From: Ischnura elegans
Lineage: Eukaryota > Arthropoda > Insecta > Odonata > Coenagrionidae
Reading direction: 5' to 3'
Length of the DNA: 64,000 bases
Assembly: GCF_921293095.1 (NCBI RefSeq)
Contig: NC_060259.1
Coordinates: 76,380,120 to 76,444,119, forward strand
The translations under genes were made by a program, and so were the position numbers. Shown here piece after piece: positions 58,401 through 64,000 of the stretch. The notes under the pieces are model-generated. The model made no database searches. It was not told the DNA's origin and saw nothing but the letters and a program-made list of their open reading frames with translations. Each line of letters begins with the position of its first letter. Position 1 is the first letter of the stretch.

Positions 58401-61400
58401 ATCAGACGTTGGGTGATCTAACGAGGTTGTTCGACAGATGTTGTCACAAATCCCATGCCCAAGAAATTTTGCAGACATAACAGGAGCATCCGGAGATCTC
58501 ACCTGGAAATAACAAAGAGGAGTGCGATGGTGGTTGGCGTAACATGGTGAAACTCCTTCATGATGCACAAAGGTTAAGAAAAGACTTAGCTGTTTCACAA
58601 AATAAAATATATTTGCGACCGTATAATTAATAGGCAATTGGATAAACATCAGAGTCAAGATGTTGTGTAATGCCCACAGTAATAGCCAGAGAGAAAAAAG
58701 CCCCCAGGAATGGCATCAAGACAGCAAAGGAACAACTTGACTCAGTTTTAACACAGCATGTTCAGCAATTTCTTATCAGTTTCCAGAATCAAAGAAATTT
58801 TCAAAATCAACCCAATGTTACTCTATTTTTTTCCAATCTTACATACCTTGGCGATTTTTTTCCAAGAATGCCCATTTACTTGAAAATTGACATTAAGGAA
58901 GTGTAATTTCAAACTATGAGCTTCCTACAGTTAATCTATCACTTATTATGTCTATGAACTGGCCATAAGGGATGAAAATCAATTAAAAAATTTACCTTCA
59001 GCTTCAATGAAATGCACTTTCCTTTCAGTTCACCTAGCTTTGAGGAGACTATTCTTGATATCTTATTGATGGTCTCTTCAGCTTCAATAAATTTTGTAAA
59101 TCTGATACCATAGTTAATTTCTGAAGAAACCTGGAATTAAAAGCAAGCATAGTCAGTTAATAATTACAATACATAAAATTTTTCACTTCCACTTTGGTAC
59201 GTAGAAAACTTACAGATTTTCTTTCGTCAGAATTTCCTTCCTTCCGAGTCACATCAAGACCTCTACAATTATTGTAAAGCCTTTTTCCAGTCGATGCTCC
59301 AAACTCATTCTCCAATTTGGACAGCTGCCACGTTTGTAACTCAGCACAATTATGAAGGTTTAATTCTTCCAATTTACTACTCAGCATGGGACCAATGCCT
59401 ACAATTGAAAAACTCTTAGTCAAAACCAGGTAAGTTCTAAAAACCCACACAAATAGTTGGCTAAAAAGAAGAAAGAGAAATGAGATACGAAACAAAAGTA
59501 GAGAAAAACTCAGTGCACTAAATGAACCACGTCATACCCATGTTAATCTTTGAAAAGTAACCTTTGACTTTCAAATAATCCTTTTTCTCATCCCTGGCAG
59601 AATTTATTTATTTCATTCTAGCGAACTGCATTTTGCCAATCAAGTATGTATTCAGTATTTAATACTGGAAGATTACAATAAGCTATTAATCAATAACATA
59701 ACTGTTAAATTCAAACCATGTACTTGGTTGCATTCAATAACGTAATTACACCGAAATTTTGAAAATCTGAATGTATTAGAGTGTTTCCATGCCAGATTGA
59801 TCATATTGAAGGACAAAAACTAACAAAAAGGAAGGCATTTGAGTGCATGAGTAAAAAAATACAATTCATTCAAATGCACCATAGACAAGGACTATGAGTA
59901 CCAAAAAGAGAAATATACGATCGAGATAGCACTGAAAAATCGATTACAAATGTAACTGTATGACATCAATGGCTATACATTAGCTTTTTTATTTCAAGTT
60001 TAATAAGGCTGGCAGCTGCAAATAATTGTGATTTCTCTATTGAAAAATAAAACAATCAGGTTTGAAAATTCTAGAGAACTTCCCGTTGCATAGATATGTT
60101 CTTCCATTGTATAAAACGTTCACTACTAACGTAAATATCACCCATGTAAACATTAGCTTGAGTTACTTTCTTGGGATGATATATCCCCAAAAATCATCAT
60201 CATGAGCACATAATTATACACATATCTCATTCATGACATTCAATTTCAACATTTTTTAAAGAAAGGGGTAAACAAATAATGCATAATTAATAATAGAAAT
60301 TCATTGTACAACAATGATTCATTGCTGAAATGATTCATGATGACACCAAGGCTGTGCTAATGTGGTCTATCCCCACGGCTAATAAGATTTATTAAATCGA
60401 TGGAGGGGAATTTCTATTGATGCCAATCACATTTACAAGTTATCATCAATGTATGCATCAACAAGAGTCATAATTCCTTGGTTATGAAGCAGCATATACA
60501 CACTGTCGGACAGTTGACCAATGGAAAGCCAATTTTTGAAATTTTTTAATCTACAAACAATGTGCACCTACACACCGAAAAAATATGAGAAAGAAACTGC
60601 ATTACCTGGAAGATCACGTAGGGGAACAGTTTTCATGAATTCCTCCACCATGGCAGGTTCTACGTAAAACATGCCATTAGGTTTGGCTTTTCTTGTAGCC
60701 AACCTAGCGAGGACATGGTTGCCACCAAGACCTGCTGAGGCAGAACACTCTGTGATATCCTTAAAGATAAAAAATGAAATTCTGGATGAAAAACATGAAA
60801 GTACGTTTTGAAACTTAACCTATTATAGACTTCTAAATAGGTTATTATTTTAGCTCCATTGTTAGCAAGTTTTATAGTAAGACCAAGTTGTGATTTGCTG
60901 ATATTTGCTGAGTGACTGGCGCAGCGAGGGGGGGTTTTGGGGGTTAAAACCCCCCCCCAGAGCTCAGAGAAATATTTAAATTTAATCCATTTTACTTAAT
61001 TGGATTGATATTACTAATAGAATAGTGTAAGGATTAATCAAATATCCCTCAGAAAGCCGTAAAACTCACCATTTTGAACCATTTATGTATCTTAAAATTC
61101 CACAATTTATTAATCTCGCACCGTCCGCATATCCTGGTGTGTATTCCATACCTCCACACACCCCCGTATTAGTGGCACCTAAACCCCCCCTAGCCTTAAT
61201 TCCTGGCTGCACCCCTGTGCTGAGTCACCCACCATAATATCAACCAATTCAACCTGATCAAGGAAAAAGCAAAAAGGAACCTAGATGTCATAAACCCCAC
61301 CATGAAAATTATTCCACTTGTCATCTCACATTCGAAATTGCAAACATTATTAAGAATTGGCTCGCTTCATCAAAGGCCTTCACATTTTGTTCACTGGATG

Positions 61401-62908
61401 CCTGGGAAGATATTTTGAGGTAACCACGATTATAGATACTGGATTGCCGGCAAAAGATGGTGCTGTATTTGAGCAGGTGATCCATGTACCATCCATCTTT
61501 AAGTGAATGATACCACAAGGCTTCTTCCCAGAGGGAAAATCACCTTACTGAGAGCACAATTTTCCCTTTGACACTTTTTCTCAGAGGAGGAGGAAGATAT
61601 TGGGGCATTAAGAGTCGGGTTGAATGCTTTGCGAAGATGTATTTCACAATATAAAGAGTAAAACAAACTGGGTCTCTGTAATCATATAGAGCATCCCAAC
61701 CCAAAGAGACCGTAAGTTTGAGCACAGCCGAAAACAAAATTGCTTGCACTGGACATGGGGAACATGGTTTGAAAGTATGTATGTATGTGATGCAGATAAC
61801 TCTATTAATAAAATAAAATGTGTTTATCATACGCTACTAATAACTATTTCTATTATATGTACTTCAAGTTTATAAAAAGTGAGAAAGAAATTTTAATGCA
61901 TGCAATAGGTTGGTTTCCATCATCAAAGAAAACGAAAGGCATTGATTGTGATTCGTTACCCACCATTAGTGTATTCATAGTATACAAATTATTTGGTTTT
62001 AGAAAAACCGATTTAGAAGAATGGCAAGGGTCAATTTTATCCTCATTTGAAAAAGGCCAGATTGGCGCCCATGCGATGCCACTCCATGTGACGTCACAGG
62101 GACCTAGTTTCTATACGAGTATACATATAGGAGTTTTACATCGTCTGAGATTACCAATGCATGCATGAGGCACAGAACTCAGGGAAACATGTCTTAATAA
62201 TCACCTATTAAAACTGGCTAAGGTCGGAAAGTTTTCTTCGTTTGATAAGGTATTAATAAACCTTTTTTAAGCCAAGCGCTACCATTCAGCAAGGTACTCA
62301 CTCAGCTACCTGCTAGCATCCTGCGTTGTATCAGAGCTCAGAGCCTCACCCTAAGGTTCCCTCAGTTGCGGCAGGGGGAACCAGAACGACGTCACACGGA
62401 CTTTTTCCCGGCATTCATACTTACCAGTCGCGTTTTGCGCGCTTGAAAATTTTCATTTTTCATTTAATCGCAAAAAATAGATATCGTCATTTAAAAATCT
62501 AAAAGCATGAAATACGTACTCCAGGAGTAATAATCTTTCGATTTAGGCAATAAAAAAATAATAGAAAACCACCCTATTAACTTCATTGCAGCTTCAAATC
62601 AAATTCTAAGTTAAAATCCAAGCTACAATACCATTAAATACTAGAGTAAAAATGTAACTTTTCAATAAAATTTTGTAATAATGAATTAGCAAATTCCTTG
62701 ATACCTTAAATTTTGCTTTATCAAGATTATGCTAATTCAAATAATATTTCATCAAGTAAATAAAGCAAAAAGAAATTAAAATTTTACCTTTATTTCTTTC
62801 CTAATATGCTCAGCAAAATCCAATGGGGAACAGTTAACTTCAGCCAGGATCATGGTACAGTCTATGAACATTTCATCACAGCTGACAGCTTCCAACGCAT
62901 CTGTATAG
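46291..62908 (-). CDS. REV1: REV1 DNA polymerase, 3' part of gene (nine exons)
   Basis: Join on the minus strand: 62908-62788, 60759-60606, 59398-59214, 59130-58996, 58502-58384, 55743-55581, 55408-55327, 51473-51260, 46423-46291. All nine exons have GT/AG borders and compatible phases, giving 434 residues to the stop. REV1 is a Y-family deoxycytidyl transferase and scaffold for translesion synthesis in the nucleus. The visible part has the palm motif SCDE with its catalytic Asp-Glu, SAGLGGNHVLARLATRKAKP, the helix-hairpin-helix start GIGPML, the little-finger region (SSEINYGIRFT, GHGICDN, SDLRGLGV), a short linker and a helical C-terminal domain. The BRCT domain and N-terminal part lie beyond the window. 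The ubiquitin-binding motifs of vertebrate REV1 are not seen. Introns hold family A repeats, a hAT MITE and a piggyBac element. Confidence 0.92.
47034..50949 (+). mobile_element. piggyBac element, internally deleted
   Basis: A 3.9-kb element bounded by TTAA at 47034-47037 and 50946-50949, with inverted ends TTAACACCTTGAGTGC and TTAACACTTTCAATGC. The 20-base palindrome ATGACGTGATATCACGTCAT occurs twice on the left (47053-47072, 47095-47114), and its 18-base core once on the right (50773-50790). TTAA duplication and ends define piggyBac. A transposase remnant runs at 48092-49331 on the plus strand. The element sits in the last REV1 intron, in opposite orientation to the gene. Confidence 0.9.
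48092..49331 (+). pseudogene. piggyBac transposase remnant
   Basis: The likely start is the ATG at 48092, directly after TTTATTGCAG, with a donor-like AAGTGTAAGTT at about 47744 suggesting a 5' intron. Parts read: an acidic N-terminus (DFELEIREEEGGEEVEPSQS), then MSRDGFFSILQALHFSANTG and IRPF, then a C-terminal basic/cysteine tail PELIQEEGGRQKNRWCKYC ending FFHKKA and TAA (49329-49331). The frame shifts several times. At 1.24 kb it is about a third shorter than an intact gene, and the segment with the catalytic aspartates is missing, so it cannot move itself. Confidence 0.8.
51260..51473 (-). CDS. REV1: Probable REV1 C-terminal domain, exon 1
   Basis: Two bases complete a Val codon, then 70 codons containing EEMDFLKLLKNHFESFA and a run of amphipathic helices to ALREMN. 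In REV1 the C-terminal four-helix domain binds other translesion polymerases and REV7. The helix pattern and the final Trp-containing helix in the next exon fit that domain, but residue identity to vertebrates is low. Donor GTAACT, acceptor TTTTCCAG. Confidence 0.6.
52484..53143 (+). repeat. Family A repeat, full copy 4
   Basis: 660 bp in the REV1 intron between 51474 and 55326, with TA at both sides. The left end is slightly degraded (GGGTGGTTTTCT). TGACGTCACGTG is intact at about 52956-52967. Confidence 0.87.
53144..55326. other. REV1 intron, no exon found
   Basis: I looked on the minus strand for further REV1 exons, especially a Leu-Pro ubiquitin-binding motif, and found none. A plus-strand frame at 54374-54655 (93 residues) is open but matches nothing I know. 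Confidence 0.4.
54691..54766 (-). repeat. Family A repeat, end fragment
   Basis: About 75 bp of one family A end (GGGTAGATTCCTTCATCAAA to GTATTCATAATG), in the same REV1 intron. The rest of the unit is missing. Confidence 0.8.
55327..55408 (-). CDS. REV1: REV1 short linker exon
   Basis: 27 codons plus one base: VKEKPPAIQPRLPVR, then AMVQPHTKWESP, between a CAATCAG acceptor and a GTAAAG donor. It is proline-rich and not conserved. It is called from its frame, splice sites and phase 1 end, which fits the next recognised exon. Confidence 0.65.
55581..55743 (-). CDS. REV1: REV1 exon, end of little finger and linker
   Basis: TAIDLLRKGNILVSDLRGLG, VMVTKLEAPNQKQK, then a charged stretch ending PSPK before a GTGCGT donor. 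SDLRGLGV corresponds to the last strand of the PAD, after which REV1 normally becomes disordered. Confidence 0.9.
55983..56194. mobile_element. hAT-type MITE, family D
   Basis: 212 bp from CAGGGGCAGATCCAGG to TAGATCTGCCTACG, with perfect flanking octamers AAGGCAAA at 55975-55982 and 56195-56202. Long G and C runs lie near both ends. It is in a REV1 intron, 240 bp upstream of an exon in plus coordinates. Confidence 0.75.
57046..57071 (-). repeat. Family A repeat, terminal scrap
   Basis: Only about 26 bp (GGGTAGTTTCCTTCATCAAA and a few more) of the family end, flanked on the left by TA, 80 bp before another full copy in the same orientation. Confidence 0.6.
57152..57817 (-). repeat. Family A repeat, full copy 5 (inverted)
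   Basis: 666 bp with TA flanks, inside the REV1 intron between 55744 and 58383. The CRE site has decayed here (CATGTGACGTTGC). Confidence 0.86.
58384..58502 (-). CDS. REV1: REV1 exon, little finger part 2
   Basis: VRSPDAPVMSAKFLGHGICD, then NICRTTSLDHPTSDPEVIA and a split Lys codon. GHGICDN is diagnostic for REV1. Donor GTGAGT, acceptor TTATTTCCAG. Confidence 0.94.
58996..59130 (-). CDS. REV1: REV1 exon, little finger (PAD) part 1
   Basis: Exactly 45 codons in phase 0, VSSEINYGIRFTKFIEAEET followed by a helix and ISLKLK. The S-E-I-N-Y-G motif starts the polymerase-associated domain in REV1. Donor GTAAAT, acceptor AATTCCAG. Confidence 0.93.
59214..59398 (-). CDS. REV1: REV1 exon, thumb (helix-hairpin-helix)
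   Basis: It reads GIGPMLSSKLEELNL, LSKLENEFGASTGKRLY and CRGLDVTRKE...DERKS. This is the thumb region of Y-family polymerases, ending at the conserved RKS before the little finger. Donor GTAAGT; acceptor preceded by a T/A-rich tract. Confidence 0.94.
60606..60759 (-). CDS. REV1: REV1 exon, palm/fingers segment
   Basis: 51 codons plus one base, DITECSASAGLGGNHVLARL followed by ATRKAKPNGMF and a LRDLP end. The motif ATRKAKP is a REV1 hallmark. In the vertebrate motif the residues before it read GIGSN; here they are GLGGN. Phase 0 start, phase 1 end; the next exon completes a Gly codon. Confidence 0.94.
60914..61217. mobile_element. hAT-type MITE, family C copy 3
   Basis: 304 bp with a perfect duplication TGCTGAGT at 60906-60913 and 61218-61225. 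Same internal sequence as the other two copies. It lies in a REV1 intron, beside a family A copy. Confidence 0.9.
61908..62574 (-). repeat. Family A repeat, full copy 6 (inverted)
   Basis: 667 bp, TA flanks, in the REV1 intron between the first two visible exons, about 210 bp downstream of the CDE exon. Left end GGTTGGTTTCCA, right end AAAACCACCC. It keeps TGACGTCA at about 62088. Confidence 0.87.
62788..62908 (-). CDS. REV1: REV1 exon with catalytic CDE motif
   Basis: One base completing a Ser codon, then 40 codons: YTDALEAVSCDEMFIDCT...HIRKEIK. The SCDE tetrapeptide holds the conserved Asp and Glu that bind catalytic metals in Y-family polymerases, and both are intact. Acceptor TTGTATTCTAG, donor GTAAAA. 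No preceding exon could be found between here and the right end of the window. Confidence 0.93.
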
Positions 62909-64000
62909 CTAGAATACAAAGGGTGAATAGTTAAAGATTGAAAGAACAAGATTCGTGGTGGACGTACAATCCAAAACACAGGTACATATTCTTATTCCCT
63001 CTTGCCAACCTCATGTACATAGCAAAGCCATGGGATGCATGTCTAAGTCATTTCAAGCCAAACTGAGAATATATGTATAAAGAATGGATGTATAAAGAAT
63101 GGACTCTTGTTGAAGAAGTCACAGTTAAATCAAGTTGGCCAGTTAAGTACACCTTCAGCTACACACCAAGCCATCTCCCAAGATGAATTTCAGACTCCTT
63201 TTATCAAACAGTTCGTATCGCTTCAAAGAACTGATTATTAAATACAGACGGTAATTCGCCTTGGGAGAAGATGGGCAAACCTAATGGGCAATCAGGAGAT
63301 TCAACTCTTGGCTATGCCGAATGATTTTTTCGTGGTGAATTTCACCCTTGGTAACAATAACTCTGATCCTGCATTGCTTACAAAGTCACTTGTCCATTGC
63401 AGTACATCTACCAATTGCTGAAGTTGATAGTAAAAATTTTCTTACTGGTAAAATTGGCGTCACTAAAGTGGTAACTGCCCATCTTCATCATCTCTCATCA
63501 GACCGACTTTCAGCAGGAGGAACTATGTTCACATCAGTGGAGGAAGATCATGTTTAAATCCATAAGATTTTTCAACGAGAGAGGTTGATATTTTGAAGGC
63601 AGATCCATGCACAAAATGAATTTGACAAAAAATGTCAGGGCTCTGCAGTGGCAGTTTGCAGTTATGTATGATTTTGGAAATAGCATGGAAGACCAGTTTC
63701 CGTTGGATCTAAGTGCTATGGATATAAACATTGGGTCGGCTGGTGAAAAAATTATGCTAACACAAGGACCGGAAGGGTCACTATGAGCGATAAATCATGT
63801 GCAAAATCTAACACAAACACTTATTTTTCATTTCATTCTTTTGAAATGTTGTGACCAGGCTCACTTTTGTCATATTGTACTACATGAAAAGAAAATAACA
63901 AAATTATAAGTGATTAATTTTTAAATTGATGTTACACATTGAGGATATAAGAAGGACAGGAATTATTCCTTTTAACCCACCACTGAATTTGGGCTTTTTT
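62909..64000. other. REV1 intron to window edge
   Basis: No upstream REV1 exon was found on the minus strand. A SINE-family tail (AATGATTTTTTCGTGG) is at 63318-63335. The plus-strand stretch 63348-63780 has fragmentary open frames that may be a decayed element, not identified. Confidence 0.4.

Overview
The window looks like nuclear DNA of an invertebrate animal, most probably an insect or other arthropod. It is A+T-rich and has GT-AG introns of 0.2 to 12 kb. Two recognisable host genes lie on the minus strand, and mobile-element debris fills most of the rest. Nothing bacterial, organellar or viral was seen. The species cannot be fixed from the sequence alone.

Host gene 1 (about 3641-23052, minus) is a ZCCHC24 homologue. 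Four exons rebuild its highly conserved C-terminal two thirds: a CCHC zinc knuckle, then a 3CxxC-type zinc-binding region ending in a C-terminal RRVQ. A GC- and CpG-rich island at about 22880-23170 holds a plausible first coding exon ending in a GTGAGT donor that is phase-compatible with exon 2. Three TGACGTCA (CRE-type) sites lie 0.6-1.2 kb upstream of it.

Host gene 2 (46291 to beyond 62908, minus) is the 3' part of REV1, the Y-family translesion DNA polymerase. Nine consecutive exons with matching phases encode the catalytic CDE motif of the palm, the rest of the polymerase core, the little-finger (PAD) region, a short linker and a divergent C-terminal domain, followed by a stop codon and an AATAAA signal. 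The N-terminal exons lie beyond the right edge of the window.

The two genes are separated by about 23 kb (23.1-46.2 kb) with no host gene that I can recognise. This interval is a graveyard of transposons: a CR1/L2-like LINE piece, a PIF/Harbinger-like element with TTA target duplication, a pogo/Tigger-like element with a MITE nested inside it, a hAT-like element and its relative, two head-to-head RTE-like LINE copies, a decayed Mutator-like transposase domain, and a decayed piggyBac transposase. A nearly intact-ended but internally deleted piggyBac element (TTAA ends, 3.9 kb) sits in the last intron of REV1.

Across the whole window runs one dominant repeat family, here called family A: about 660 bp, ends GGGTGGTTTCCT, flanked by TA. 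There are six full-length and several partial copies, including a tandem chimera and a cluster in REV1 introns. Every well-preserved copy carries a TGACGTCA site directly overlapping CACGTG. Several small MITE families with clean 8-bp duplications (hAT type), a foldback MITE and tRNA-derived SINE pieces are also present.

Gene calls rest on reading conserved protein motifs and splice phases by eye. Transposon family names rest on terminal repeats, target-site duplications and motif matches, not on any search.
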